Assembly (NCBI RefSeq): GCF_001651865.1
Contig: NZ_LPUX01000064.1
Location: 785,260 to 849,259 of the forward strand
Origin: Sinorhizobium glycinis
GTDB taxonomy: Bacteria > Pseudomonadota > Alphaproteobacteria > Rhizobiales > Rhizobiaceae
DNA: 64,000 nucleotides
Direction of reading: 5' to 3'
Part shown: positions 54,480 to 63,847 of the stretch, in pieces
How the letters are laid out: every line of letters begins with the position of its first letter
How positions within the stretch are numbered: the stretch's first letter is position 1
Notes under the pieces: model-generated
Told to the model about the DNA's origin: nothing
Databases searched by the model: none
The model's input: the letters and a program-made list of their open reading frames with translations, nothing else
Translations under genes and position numbers: made by a program

Positions 54480-55379
54480 ATGAACACGACCACGAGAATA
54501 GAAGACGAGGTCCTCACCGATACCGCCGAGGGCATGAGCTATCTCAACCGCCTGCCGCGCCGGATCGTCACCCTCTATCTGCCGATGGCGGTCTTCGTCT
54601 TCGTGCTGCTCTTCCCGTTCTACTGGATGGCGATCACGGCGGTGAAGCCGAACTCACAGCTCACCGACTACAACAATTACAGCCCCTTCTGGGTGGTCGG
54701 CCCGACGCTCGATCACATCAAGTATCTGCTCTTCGAGACCTCCTATCCGGGCTGGCTGTGGAACACGATGCTCGTCGCCCTTGGCTCGACGATCCTGTCG
54801 CTGGCGGCGTCGATCTTCGCGGCCTATGCGATCGAGCGGGTGCGCTTCACCGGCTCGCGCCCGGTCGGGCTGATGATCTTCCTCGCCTATCTGGTGCCGC
54901 CGTCGATCCTGTTCATTCCGCTCGCCTTCATCGTCTTCAAGTTCGGCATCTACGATTCCAAGCTGGCGCTGATCTTCACATATCCGACCTTCCTCATTCC
55001 CTTCTGCACCTGGCTGCTGATGGGTTATTTCCGCTCGATCCCGTTCGAGCTGGAGGAAAGCGCCCTGGTGGACGGGGCGACGCGCTGGCAGATCCTTATC
55101 CGGATCATCCTGCCGCTCGCCGTTCCGGGATTGATTTCGGCCGGCATCTTCGCCTTCACGCTGTCGTGGAACGAGTTCATCTATGCGCTGACCTTCATCC
55201 AATCATCGGAGAACAAGACGGTGCCGGTCGGCGTGCTGACGGAGCTGGTGCGTGGCGACGTGTTCGAATGGGGCGCGCTGATGGCCGGGGCGCTGTTCGG
55301 TTCGCTGCCGGTGGTCATCCTCTACTCGTTCTTCGTCGACTACTACGTCTCGTCGATGACAGGCGCTGTCAAGGAGTGA
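54480..55379 (+). CDS. ABC sugar permease 2 (MalG type)
   Basis: A 299-residue permease with six helices. The start is ATG 54480, after GGGAGAG; the frame stays open back to 54450 inside the preceding gene. The EAA loop is LEESALVDGATRWQILIRII and is followed by LPLAVPGLISAGIFAFTLSW, typical of MalG. Its last 11 bases overlap the 3' end of the convergent DUF6064 gene. Confidence 0.93.
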   Translation: MNTTTRIEDEVLTDTAEGMSYLNRLPRRIVTLYLPMAVFVFVLLFPFYWMAITAVKPNSQLTDYNNYSPFWVVGPTLDHIKYLLFETSYPGWLWNTMLVALGSTILSLAASIFAAYAIERVRFTGSRPVGLMIFLAYLVPPSILFIPLAFIVFKFGIYDSKLALIFTYPTFLIPFCTWLLMGYFRSIPFELEESALVDGATRWQILIRIILPLAVPGLISAGIFAFTLSWNEFIYALTFIQSSENKTVPVGVLTELVRGDVFEWGALMAGALFGSLPVVILYSFFVDYYVSSMTGAVKE

Positions 55380-56043
55380 CTTTCTCGAAGAACCGGCCCG
55401 CCAGCAGAAGCACGAGGGTTGCGACGATGACGGCGAAAGGCGCCAAGGCGCCCAGGTCGTCCATGGCCCAAAGGGTGAGCCCGCTATAGACACACCACAC
55501 GATCGGGATGGGCAGAAGCAGCCACAGCCTTCTCTGACCGACGATCAGCATGGCGCCGAATGTGGTCGCAACCGTCGGATCCGGCATCATCCCGAAGGTT
55601 TCCGCCGTGGCGGGCGGACGGCCTGCCACAAGCGCGATGAATGGATAGACGAGCAGGCCGCACACCGCGAGGCCGATGCCGCCGTGATGACGCAGGCCGC
55701 CTGCGTAGGTGGGCGAGCGGGGCAGGAGGGCGGCCATAACCAGCAGTCCCGCCTGTGCGAAGAAGGCGGCGGCAGCATAGGACATCGCCCAGTTGATGCT
55801 GGCATAGCGCGTCCACAAGAACTGCCAGGCGCAGAAGGCCCATGCCAGGGAGAAGAGCGGGAGAACCGCAGCCCGGGCGCGGGGAGCTTGGAGGGCTGCC
55901 GGAACCAGCAGGAAAAGCGCGCCTGCGATGAAGACAAGCTGAAGCGGCCAGAATTCCTGGTTGTAGCGCTCGATGAGGCGGAAATAGACGCGCGGCGAGA
56001 ACATCAGGAAGTCGGTGAGCGTGTAGGTCCCCCATTCGGACAT
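55369..56043 (-). CDS. DUF6064 membrane protein
   Basis: A 224-residue protein with about seven hydrophobic helices, starting MSEWGTYTLTDFLMFSPRVY and containing LFSLAWAFCAWQFLWTRYAS, AAAFFAQAGLLVMAALLP and MPDPTVATTFGAMLI. The N-terminal pattern and the DPTV/T-x-G-x-L region match DUF6064. It overlaps the convergent permease gene by 11 bases. Function unknown. Confidence 0.8.
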   Translation of the reverse strand: MSEWGTYTLTDFLMFSPRVYFRLIERYNQEFWPLQLVFIAGALFLLVPAALQAPRARAAVLPLFSLAWAFCAWQFLWTRYASINWAMSYAAAAFFAQAGLLVMAALLPRSPTYAGGLRHHGGIGLAVCGLLVYPFIALVAGRPPATAETFGMMPDPTVATTFGAMLIVGQRRLWLLLPIPIVWCVYSGLTLWAMDDLGALAPFAVIVATLVLLLAGRFFEKVTP

Positions 56044-56077
56044 CAGCCAAGCTTCCCGTCAGGAGCCGAGCGGCCGC

Positions 56078-56995
56078 TCACAGCGCTTCCACATAGTCGA
56101 TCATGCGCCGGCGCAGCTTCTCGCCAGGTAGCGTCCCGCCTGCGGCCTCGAGGTTTTCACGCACGTGATCGACCCGGGTGGTCGCCGGGATGACGCAGGT
56201 GACCGCCGGATGGGAGATGATGAATTTCAGGAGGAACTGGGCCCAGTTGCGGGCGCCCGTCTCGGTGAGCCAACCCGGCAGCGGCTCGTCCTCGAGCTCA
56301 CGGATCAGGTCCCCCTCCCGGAACGGCCGGTTGGCGATGACGGCGATGCGTTTTTCCCGGGCCAGCGGCAGAATGCGCGACTCGATCTCGCGGTCGAGGA
56401 TATTGTAGGTCGCCTGGACGAAGTCGATCGGCTGGCTCGCCATGACCTTCTCGATCTCGCGATGCCTGCGCCCTTCGGATGTCGTGATGCCGACATAGCG
56501 CAACTGTCCTGCCGCCTTCATTTCAAGGAGTACCGGCAGGTGTTCTTCCCAGGAGACGAGATTGTGGACCTGCATGAGATCGAACTTGTCGACGCCCCAA
56601 TGGGCGCGCGACGCCGCGATCTGCGCGCCTCCCTGTCCGGGGTCCGATATCCAGACCTTCTCGGCGGAAAACAGGCGCTCTGGATAGCCGAGCTTGCGGA
56701 GACCGTAACCGATCGTCGGCTGCGAGGAGCTGTACATCGGCGAGGAATCGATCATGCGGCCGCCGCCCTCGAAGAAGGCGGCCATCACCGCGGCGCATTC
56801 CTCCATGAGGACCGGATCGTCGCCGACATTGAAGGTGATCCAGGTGCCGAGACCGACCACCGGTATCGGTTCTCCGCTTGAGGGAATCGGCCTGGTGAGA
56901 ATGCCTGCCGGCTGGCCAAGAGCCAGCCGCGGCGCGAACGGCAGCAATGCGCCGATGCCAAGCCCCTGAACGGTCGCGCGCCGAGTGATTGCCAT
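56078..56995 (-). CDS. Tat-exported aldo/keto reductase
   Basis: A 305-residue AKR. ATG 56995 gives a twin-arginine leader (MAITRRATVQGLGIGALLPF). The mature domain has PVVGLGTWITFNVG, RMIDSSPMYSSSQPTIGYGL (Asp and Tyr of the active site), VWISDPGQGG in place of the usual lysine strand KVW, GVDKFDLMQVHNLVSW and AVTCVIPATTRVDHVRENLE. Export of an NADPH-type reductase is unusual: the periplasm lacks free NADPH, so the cofactor would have to be carried across in the folded protein. Start and leader are clear; function is open. Confidence 0.88.
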   Translation of the reverse strand: MAITRRATVQGLGIGALLPFAPRLALGQPAGILTRPIPSSGEPIPVVGLGTWITFNVGDDPVLMEECAAVMAAFFEGGGRMIDSSPMYSSSQPTIGYGLRKLGYPERLFSAEKVWISDPGQGGAQIAASRAHWGVDKFDLMQVHNLVSWEEHLPVLLEMKAAGQLRYVGITTSEGRRHREIEKVMASQPIDFVQATYNILDREIESRILPLAREKRIAVIANRPFREGDLIRELEDEPLPGWLTETGARNWAQFLLKFIISHPAVTCVIPATTRVDHVRENLEAAGGTLPGEKLRRRMIDYVEAL

Positions 56996-57100
56996 CGGGT
57001 CGCCCCTTCTCAAAGCTTTGCGGGATCGGGTTGATAATGAACCTGCTTGCGACGGCGCTGAAGCCACGAAGTCGTGATCGAAAGAATCGCTGCCAGGCTC

Positions 57101-57583
57101 TCAGTCTCTCCCGTTGAAGGCGCGTTCGAGCGCGTCGATGTCGAGCTTCACCATGCCGAGCATGACCTCGGTTGCGCGTCTGGCCCGATCGCGGTCGGGA
57201 CTGGAGATCATCTCGCCCAAGACCCGCGGTACGATTTGCCAGCAGAGGCCCCAGCGGTCCTTCAGCCAGCCGCATTGTTCGGCTTCGCCGCCATTGGCGA
57301 GGAAGGCGTCCCAGATACGATCGATCTCCTGCTGGCTGTCGCACTCGACCAGAATCGAAAAGGCATGGTTGAAGGGATCGAAAGGCCCGGCTTCGAGCGC
57401 GATGAAATTCTGGCCGTCCAATGTGAATTCGATGACCTTGACGCTGTCCGGGGGGCCGCTCGGTGTCTCCGCGGGAACCGTTGTCTCGCCCGCAATGGCC
57501 GAGTTCGGGATGATCGAGACGTAGAAGTCGACGGCTTCGCGGGCCTGCTCTGCGAACCACAAATGAGAGACGATCCTGGGCAT
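57101..57583 (-). CDS. VOC superfamily protein (PhnB/3-demethylubiquinone-like)
   Basis: A 160-residue glyoxalase/VOC-fold protein. It has MPRIVSHLWFAEQAREAVDF, IEFTLDGQNFIALEAGPFD, FSILVECDSQQEIDRIWDAF and CGWLKDRWGLCWQIVPRVLG, the pattern of the PhnB-like family often mislabelled as 3-demethylubiquinone methyltransferase. The ending RATEVMLGMVKLDIDALERA is typical. It has no methyltransferase motifs. Function unknown. Confidence 0.9.
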   Translation of the reverse strand: MPRIVSHLWFAEQAREAVDFYVSIIPNSAIAGETTVPAETPSGPPDSVKVIEFTLDGQNFIALEAGPFDPFNHAFSILVECDSQQEIDRIWDAFLANGGEAEQCGWLKDRWGLCWQIVPRVLGEMISSPDRDRARRATEVMLGMVKLDIDALERAFNGRD

Positions 57584-57748
57584 CGAATGAACTCCTCTGG
57601 CATGTCCAACGACATGAAGACGTGCCGCCGTGCTCTCATCCGACAGCTCGGCTTACAAAAAAGCACGCTTGGAGCAGAGGCCGCGGCTGTCGCTGTATCA
57701 GGCTCGTGGATCGCGAATTTGCCGATCGTGCCAGAGTTACCGAAGATG

Positions 57749-58159
57749 TTACCAGGACCGCCAGCCGCTCGACCAATAACGCTCCTTCAGTTCGCTCAAA
57801 CGATCCTCGATGTCGGAGATGACATCGTCGATGCGCGAGGTGCGCCGCATGTACCAGGAGGGCCGACTGGTGCTTGCCAGGATCAAGCCGATGAGGCCGA
57901 CCAGGGCGATCGCCGTCCAGGCGGGATGCTCCCGCGCCACTTCTCCGGCCCTGCGGCCCGTATCCATGACCGTGTTTGCCACGGCTCTGCCGGAAGGAAT
58001 GCCGAGGTCGGAGAGCGTGTCTTTCAACGCGTTGACCTGCTCACGCAGCCACTTGACCTCGTCCTCCATGCTCTTCTGGTTCTGAACGCCGACCGCGCCG
58101 GTCTTGGTATCGACGACGCCGCGCGGAACTGCGGAACCGATTGATTTCTCCTGTGCCAT
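57749..58159 (-). CDS. ElaB/YqjD-like (DUF883-type) membrane-anchored protein
   Basis: A 136-residue protein. ATG 58159 has GGAGG eight bases upstream; the frame is open far upstream (to 58405) without a site. The middle is a coiled-coil-like helix (EDEVKWLREQVNALKDTLSD), followed by AREHPAWTAIALVGLIGLIL, which contains the single membrane helix, and a C-terminal charged helix (SDIEDRLSELKERYW). This resembles YqjD/ElaB inner-membrane proteins that tether ribosomes, but in those the helix is at the very C-terminus. The 276-base gap upstream (58160-58435) holds no gene I can support. Confidence 0.65.
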   Translation of the reverse strand: MAQEKSIGSAVPRGVVDTKTGAVGVQNQKSMEDEVKWLREQVNALKDTLSDLGIPSGRAVANTVMDTGRRAGEVAREHPAWTAIALVGLIGLILASTSRPSWYMRRTSRIDDVISDIEDRLSELKERYWSSGWRSW

Positions 58160-58435
58160 TTGCTGATCCTCCATATCTGGGCCCGTGAGGTGTCCCCGAG
58201 AGGAAAACGACGGCCGGCCCTTGGAGTTCCTTTGCATGAACGGACGGCGCGGCGGCATGCAGCCAGGGTGCTGACGGTTCAAGCTCGATTTCGCCAGTTG
58301 CAAGTGCGATGTCGCCGGTGAGGATGCCGGCCGCCTTGCCCTGGGATGGATGCGGCGGAGCGCCGCCTCCACCGCTGCCTGCACCTCCGGCGCGCCGTGC
58401 ATCACTCTTGTCGATCATTTCGCCGGGTGATTTGA

Positions 58436-59347
58436 CTACGGCACCTGGGCACCGGTGGCTGTGACGTAGATCGAATAGACCGAAGTCGTGGCAGTGATGA
58501 AGAGACGATTGCGGCGCAGGCCGCCGAAAGTCAGGTTCGCGACGGTCTGCGGGACGAGAATCTTGCCGATCAGCGTACCGCTCGGGGCGAAGCAATGCAC
58601 GCCGTCACCGGCGCTCGACCAGATATTTCCCGCCATGTCCGTCCGTACGCCATCCGGAATGCCGTTGTCGATGGAGGCGAAAACGCGGCTGTTGGTCAGC
58701 CGGCCGTTGACCACATCGAATGCGCGGATATGGCGTGGCAGGCTCTCGTCATGGCTCGCGCCGGAGTCTGCGACATAGAGCGTCTTTTCATCCGGTGAGA
58801 ATGCCAGCCCGTTCGGCTGGTTGAAGTCGGTGGCGACGGCTTGTAGTTCGCCGGTATGTGGATCGAGCCGATAGACGTTTCGGGTCGTCTGCTCCGGCTC
58901 TGCCCTAAAACCCTCGTAGTCGGAAAGAATGCCGTAGCTCGGGTCGGTGAACCAGATCGTGTCGTCGGAGCGGACGACGACGTCGTTGGGCGAGTTGAGG
59001 CGTTTGCCCTGATAGCTCTCCGCCATGACGGTGATCGAGCCGTCGATTTCGGTACGGGTCACCCGCCGCGTCCCGTGCTCGCAGGAAATCAGTCGCCCTT
59101 GCCGGTCACGTGTGTGCCCGTTGGCGAAGTTTGACGGTTGGCGGAAGATGGAGACTCCACTTTCCGGTGTCCAGCGCAGCATGCGCTGGTTCGGAATGTC
59201 GCTCCAGACGAGCTGGTTGGCATCGCTGAACCAGACCGGCCCTTCCGCCCAACGGCAACCGGTATGGAGCTCTTCCAGGCGGGCGCTGCCGACGATCAAG
59301 CGGGCGAAGTGTGGATCGTGAATTTCGTAAATGGAGTTGTTGGTCAT
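58436..59347 (-). CDS. SMP-30/gluconolactonase family lactonase
   Basis: A 303-residue six-bladed propeller. It has HTGCRWAEGPVWFSDANQLV (metal-binding Glu), NFANGHTRDRQGRLISCEHG, KRLNSPNDVVVRSDDTIWFT (Asn/Asp), NQPNGLAFSPDEKTLYVADS and GIPDGVRTDMAGNIWSSAGD, the complete set of SMP-30 ligands. It should hydrolyse a sugar lactone to the acid. As the last gene of an RbsABC-type operon it probably acts on the imported sugar after oxidation. No signal peptide is seen, so it is cytoplasmic. Confidence 0.93.
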   Translation of the reverse strand: MTNNSIYEIHDPHFARLIVGSARLEELHTGCRWAEGPVWFSDANQLVWSDIPNQRMLRWTPESGVSIFRQPSNFANGHTRDRQGRLISCEHGTRRVTRTEIDGSITVMAESYQGKRLNSPNDVVVRSDDTIWFTDPSYGILSDYEGFRAEPEQTTRNVYRLDPHTGELQAVATDFNQPNGLAFSPDEKTLYVADSGASHDESLPRHIRAFDVVNGRLTNSRVFASIDNGIPDGVRTDMAGNIWSSAGDGVHCFAPSGTLIGKILVPQTVANLTFGGLRRNRLFITATTSVYSIYVTATGAQVP

Positions 59348-59363
59348 GCGGACCGCCCTCGAA

Positions 59364-60314
59364 CTAACGCGCGCCTGGCTGTCGGCCGCCTGCGAGCATA
59401 ATGACGCTGATGATGATGAGCCCCGTCATGATCAGGCGGATGCCTGCGCCGAGGCCATAGGTGTTGAGCATGGAGACGACGAGGTACATGAAGAGCGAGG
59501 CGCCCCAGATGCCCGGCACATTGGAATCGCCGCCGGCGACCGCCGTGCCGCCGAGAACAACGACGGCGATCGACATGAGCAGATACTCCGAACCCATGTT
59601 GAGAGCCGCACCGCCCGAGAAGCAGGCGAGCAGATAACCGGCCAGCGCGGCGAGAACGGCGCAGAACACGTAGGTTACGAAGCGGGTGCCGTCGACCGGA
59701 ATGCCGGCCATCCTGGCCGCCGGCATGCTCTGGCCGATCGCGGAAATCCAGCGCCCGTAAATGGTCCTTTCGAGCAGGAACCAGGCGCCGAGTGAGATGA
59801 GGAGCGCGATGATGGCGACGTTCGGCACGCCCAGCGTACCCGAAGTCGTGAACTCCGCCAGGAAACCGGGCGGCTTGATGCGCAGGCCCCGATTGGTCCA
59901 GATCGCCGCCGACTGGACGATGAAGCTCATCGATAGCGTTGCGATGATCGGCGGAATGCGCAGAGCCTTTATGAGCCCGTAGTTCAAGAGGCCCACCGCG
60001 ACCCCGATCAGCACGGCGACAACCAGTCCCGGCAGGATCATGCCGTTGTCGACGTCCATCAGCTTCAGCGACACCGTGCCCGCGAGCGTCATCGTCGAGG
60101 GCACGGAGAGGTCGACATTGCCGGGGCCGAGCGTGATGACGAACATCTGGCCGATCCCGACGATGATGGAGAAGGCTGCGAAAGTGAGCGCTGCCTGTGT
60201 CAGCCCGAGCGTGCTTGCGCCGCCGGTGACGATGATGGTGGCGAACCAGACCAGGAAGACCGCGACCCATGACCATATCCAGGGCCTTCGGGAGAGGCGC
60301 TCAAGCGTTTTCAT
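59364..60314 (-). CDS. ABC sugar permease (RbsC type), second copy
   Basis: A 316-residue permease. ATG 60314 overlaps the stop of the preceding permease; a longer frame to 60404 lies inside that gene. About ten helices are predicted; the CUT2 signature reads LGPGNVDLSVPSTMTLAGTV, with PIIATLSMSFIVQSAAIWTN and VVLGGTAVAGGDSNVPGIWG. It pairs with the permease at 60311 as a heterodimer. Confidence 0.92.
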   Translation of the reverse strand: MKTLERLSRRPWIWSWVAVFLVWFATIIVTGGASTLGLTQAALTFAAFSIIVGIGQMFVITLGPGNVDLSVPSTMTLAGTVSLKLMDVDNGMILPGLVVAVLIGVAVGLLNYGLIKALRIPPIIATLSMSFIVQSAAIWTNRGLRIKPPGFLAEFTTSGTLGVPNVAIIALLISLGAWFLLERTIYGRWISAIGQSMPAARMAGIPVDGTRFVTYVFCAVLAALAGYLLACFSGGAALNMGSEYLLMSIAVVVLGGTAVAGGDSNVPGIWGASLFMYLVVSMLNTYGLGAGIRLIMTGLIIISVIMLAGGRQPGAR

Positions 60315-61258
60315 CGCCCCGTCTCCCCGCTCTCGATGCGATTGAGAAGCAGACGCAGCGCCAGAACGACGATGAGGATCGCTCCCTGCGCTCCAATTTG
60401 CCAATCAGGCGAGATCCGCAGGAATGACAGGAACGAACCGGCAAGCGTCAGCGTCAAGGCGCCGATCACCGCCCCGACAGGCGAGACGCGCCCGCCGATG
60501 AACTCGCCGCCGCCCAGGATGACGCCGGCGATCGAAAGGAGCGTGTAGCGGAGCGCGATGTTCGCGTCGGCCGAGGTCGTGAGACCGACGAGGGCAATTC
60601 CCGCGAGGACGGCGAAGATCCCGGCGAGGCCATAGGCTCCGGCGCGCGTGGCAAGCACGGACCAGCCCGCCCGTTCGACTGAACGCTCGTTGCCGCCGAC
60701 ACCGCGGATCACCACCCCGAGAGAGGAACGCATGACGATGAGATGCGCGAGAATGGCGATGGCGATGCTCGCGACGATCGCCATCGGGGCTATCGGTGGC
60801 TTCATCGTCATCAGCGCGCGGACCCAGTCCGGAGCCTGTCCGCCGGGCGCCGGCAGCAACAGGACGGCAAGACCCGCCCAGACGAAACTCATGCCGAGCG
60901 ACACGACGATCGACGGCAGGTTGCGCAGGTGGATGACGATGCCGAGCACCGAATAGACGATCACGACACCGGCGAGGATGAGCGTGCCGACCAGCGGCGC
61001 GTCGCGAAGGAAGGTCGCCGCCACGCAGGCGACGAAACTCACGAAGGAGCCCATCGAAAGGTCGAGGTCATTGACTGCCATGATCAGCATCTGGGCGATC
61101 GTCGCCAGCGCGATTGGAACGGCCAGATTGAAGAGCAGGTTGAGGCCTATATAGCTCATCGCCCGAGGCTGCAGCCAGAAAACCGCGGCAAGCAGCAGGG
61201 TCAGCGCGAGCGCCGGGATTGTCAGCCGGACCGCATCGGCGGAGACCGTCAACCTCAT
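60311..61258 (-). CDS. ABC sugar permease (RbsC type), first copy
   Basis: A 315-residue permease. ATG 61258 overlaps the ATPase stop (ATGA), showing coupling. It has AVNDLDLSMGSFVSFVACVA (CUT2 signature), PSIVVSLGMSFVWAGLAVLL and ILGGGEFIGGRVSPVGAVIG. Together with the next gene it gives a two-permease CUT2 importer, unlike the inositol system, which has a single permease gene. Confidence 0.92.
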   Translation of the reverse strand: MRLTVSADAVRLTIPALALTLLLAAVFWLQPRAMSYIGLNLLFNLAVPIALATIAQMLIMAVNDLDLSMGSFVSFVACVAATFLRDAPLVGTLILAGVVIVYSVLGIVIHLRNLPSIVVSLGMSFVWAGLAVLLLPAPGGQAPDWVRALMTMKPPIAPMAIVASIAIAILAHLIVMRSSLGVVIRGVGGNERSVERAGWSVLATRAGAYGLAGIFAVLAGIALVGLTTSADANIALRYTLLSIAGVILGGGEFIGGRVSPVGAVIGALTLTLAGSFLSFLRISPDWQIGAQGAILIVVLALRLLLNRIESGETGR

Positions 61259-62709
61259 GCCGCTTCCGCCCTGAAGGAGGCGGCGAGAATGTTCTCCTCC
61301 GTGACCGCATCGCCTGCAAGCTCGGCGACGATCGCACCCTCCCGAAACACATAGACGCGGTCGCAGAGACAAACTTCCTCCATCTCGGTCGAATACCAGA
61401 CGAAGGTCCGGCCCTGCGCGGCCTCCTGGCGCACGATCTCGTAAACCTCCTGCTTCGTGCCGACGTCGACCCCGCGCATCGGGTCGTCCATCAGCACTAC
61501 CGGCGCGCGTGTCGAGAGCGCCCGCGCAAACAGCACCTTCTGCTGGTTGCCGCCCGACAGCGACAGGATGCGGTTGGCCATGTCAGGCGTCCGGATCTCG
61601 ATACGGCGCTTCCATTCCCCGGCACGCTCCGTCTCCGCGCCTGAATTCACCACGCCGCGCACGGCCAGATCGCCGAGCGAGGCGATGGAGAGATTCTTCA
61701 GGATGCTCCACAGTTCGAAGATGCCGTTCAGGCGGCGGTCCCCGGCGACGAAGGCGATGGCAGGATCGCGCCGCGGCAGCCAGTCTGCGCTTGCCGTCGC
61801 ATGCAGCTTCATCAGCATACGCGTCTGGCCATGTCCGGCGAGCCCGGCAAGGCCGACGATCTCGCCGCGCCTGGCACGGAAGGGCATGCCGCGACCGGTC
61901 TGCTCAACGACGACAGGCGCATCGGCAAGGTCGCGCGCCTTGCGGCGATGCGCCTCGCCTTTGACCACGCTGCCCATGGCTTCGACCAGGCTTTGCTCTG
62001 TCCAGACGGCGGCCGGCCGTTCGGCAACGATGCGTCCGTCTTTCATGACCACGATGCGGTTCGCCGTCGTGAGGATCTCATGCAGGATGTGGGAAATGAA
62101 GATGACCGAACCGCCGGCAGCGACGAAGCGGCGGATATGGGCGAGTAGCCGGTCCGCGAGGCTGGCATCGAGCGACGAGGTCGGCTCGTCGAGGATGATG
62201 AGGCGCGGCGTTGTGCCGGCATCCGAGAATGCCATGGCAATCTCAACCATCTGCCGTTCGGCAATCGAGAGGTCGCCAACGGTCCTGTCACTTGCGATTC
62301 CATGGCCGGGAAACACCGCATCGAGGCTCCGCTCGACCACTTCCTTCGCGCGTGTCCGCCAGCCGAAGCCGCCCAGATGACGATGCAGGACGCGGGCATT
62401 CTCGATGACCGTCAGATTGGGGCAAAGCGACAGCTCCTGGAAGACGCAGCGCACGCCCCGCGCTCGGGCGGCGTTGATGCCGTAGCGCGCCAGGATCTCG
62501 CCGTCGCCGCAGATGCTGCCCTGATGCGGCGTCAATCCGCCGTTGATGACACTGACGATCGTTGATTTGCCTGCGCCATTGTGGCCGACAAGGCCCAGGC
62601 ATTCGCCGGGCATGATCGCCAGCGTCACGCCGTCGAGCGCCTTGACCGCTCCGAAGCTCACCTTGGCGTCGGCAACCTCGATTACTGCCTTCGACCCATT
62701 GCCCGTCAT
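61255..62709 (-). CDS. ABC sugar ATPase (RbsA type)
   Basis: A 484-residue dual-cassette ATPase. The first cassette has VGHNGAGKSTIVSVINGG, the region LSIAERQMVEIAMAF and LIILDEPTSSLDASL. The second has GLAGHGQTRMLMKLH, a divergent Walker A lacking the usual GKS/T, then [15 protein letters not shown] and VVLMDDPMRGVDVGTK. A degenerate second site is common in this family. Binds the two downstream permeases. Confidence 0.93.
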   Translation of the reverse strand: MTGNGSKAVIEVADAKVSFGAVKALDGVTLAIMPGECLGLVGHNGAGKSTIVSVINGGLTPHQGSICGDGEILARYGINAARARGVRCVFQELSLCPNLTVIENARVLHRHLGGFGWRTRAKEVVERSLDAVFPGHGIASDRTVGDLSIAERQMVEIAMAFSDAGTTPRLIILDEPTSSLDASLADRLLAHIRRFVAAGGSVIFISHILHEILTTANRIVVMKDGRIVAERPAAVWTEQSLVEAMGSVVKGEAHRRKARDLADAPVVVEQTGRGMPFRARRGEIVGLAGLAGHGQTRMLMKLHATASADWLPRRDPAIAFVAGDRRLNGIFELWSILKNLSIASLGDLAVRGVVNSGAETERAGEWKRRIEIRTPDMANRILSLSGGNQQKVLFARALSTRAPVVLMDDPMRGVDVGTKQEVYEIVRQEAAQGRTFVWYSTEMEEVCLCDRVYVFREGAIVAELAGDAVTEENILAASFRAEAA

Positions 62710-62737
62710 TGATGCCGTCTCTGCTCAGTAGGAAATT

Positions 62738-62766
62738 GTCGCGCGGCCCGGTCAGAACCGCGCGAC
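62738..62766 (-). repeat. Intercistronic hairpin after the sugar-binding-protein gene
   Basis: A perfect 9-bp stem (GTCGCGCGG/CCGCGCGAC) with an 11-base loop lies 13 bases after the binding-protein stop and ~28 bases before the ATPase start. No T-run. Confidence 0.6.
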
Positions 62767-62779
62767 AGGCTGGGAGGCA

Positions 62780-63796
62780 TTATTTTGCGGCTTCGATGAC
62801 CTTGATCGCGTCCGCCTGAGAGTATTCGACATTGGCGACGCCGCCCGCCTGCGTGTTGGCGAGGTTCTGCTCCAGATTGTCCTGGTCGATGCGAAGGAAA
62901 GGCACCACGAGGTCTTTCTTGACCTCCTTGCCGTCGAGAATCTGCTGTGCGACCCAGAAGGCAAGTGTGGAGACGCCGGGGGCGATGGAGACCGACATGG
63001 TTTCATAACCATTCGCGTCCTTCTGCTCCTTCCACCATTTCAGCTCGTCTTCGCGGTTACCCATGACGATGACCGGCATCGGCCGTTTTGCTGCTGCGAT
63101 CGCTTGGGCCGCGCCGTATCCGTCACCACCCTGCGTCACGACGCCGACGACCTCCGGAAGACTTGGCAGAATGCCGGCGACGGCTTTCTGGGCTACGTCC
63201 TGCGCCCAGTCGCCGTGGACCGAGCCAACGACCTTGAACTGCGGAAACTGCTTTACGCCCTCATGGATGCCCGCCGAAATCTCGTCGTCGACGAAAACAC
63301 CGGCGAGGCCGCGGATCTCGAGCAAGTTGCCGCCTTGCGGCAGTTTCTTGGAGAGATACTCGACCTGGCTGCGGCCCATCTCCTTGAAGTTGACCGCAAT
63401 GCGCCAGGCGCACGGCTCGGTCACGATGCCGTCGACGGAGACGACCGTGATCCCCGCATCGCAAGCCTCCTTGACCGCACCGTTCAGTGCCGTCGGAGAG
63501 GCGGCGTTGAGGACGATCGCGTCATAGCCCTGCAGGATCATGTTCTGGATCTGCGCGGCCTGCTCCGTAGCCTGGTTTTCGGCGGTCGTGAACGGGTCCG
63601 CTGCGGCGACGACGCCTGCCTTGACGGCCTCGCTCGTCACCTTGTCCCAGCTCGTGAGCATCGCCTGGCGCCAGGAGTTTCCGGCATAGTTGTTGGATAG
63701 TGCGATCTTCTTGCCGGATGTGTCGGCAAGCGCCGATGCCGGCATGGCCGCGCATGCAACGGCCACAGACGCCAGCAGCATCTTACGAAATCTCAT
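62780..63796 (-). CDS. Periplasmic sugar-binding protein (RbsB type)
   Basis: A 338-residue binding protein with a signal peptide (MRFRKMLLASVAVACAAMPA). The mature region has IALSNNYAGNSWRQAMLTSW, IQNMILQGYDAIVLNAASPT, DAGITVVSVDGIVTEP and GVVTQGGDGYGAAQAIAAAK. The ligand is not recognisable; the lactonase at the end of the operon suggests an aldose. First gene of the operon, with a family-C repeat in its upstream region. Confidence 0.92.
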   Translation of the reverse strand: MRFRKMLLASVAVACAAMPASALADTSGKKIALSNNYAGNSWRQAMLTSWDKVTSEAVKAGVVAAADPFTTAENQATEQAAQIQNMILQGYDAIVLNAASPTALNGAVKEACDAGITVVSVDGIVTEPCAWRIAVNFKEMGRSQVEYLSKKLPQGGNLLEIRGLAGVFVDDEISAGIHEGVKQFPQFKVVGSVHGDWAQDVAQKAVAGILPSLPEVVGVVTQGGDGYGAAQAIAAAKRPMPVIVMGNREDELKWWKEQKDANGYETMSVSIAPGVSTLAFWVAQQILDGKEVKKDLVVPFLRIDQDNLEQNLANTQAGGVANVEYSQADAIKVIEAAK

Positions 63797-63847
63797 GTCT
63801 TCCTCCCTCTGGATCCCTTCGTTCGATTGGATCGCTTCCCCGGCCGC

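Noticed and set aside
58041..58418. A Gly/Ala-rich minus-strand frame starting MIDKSDARRAGG before the YqjD-like gene
   Set aside because: It overlaps the YqjD-like gene in another frame, has a poor ribosome-binding site, and composition alone explains the open frame.
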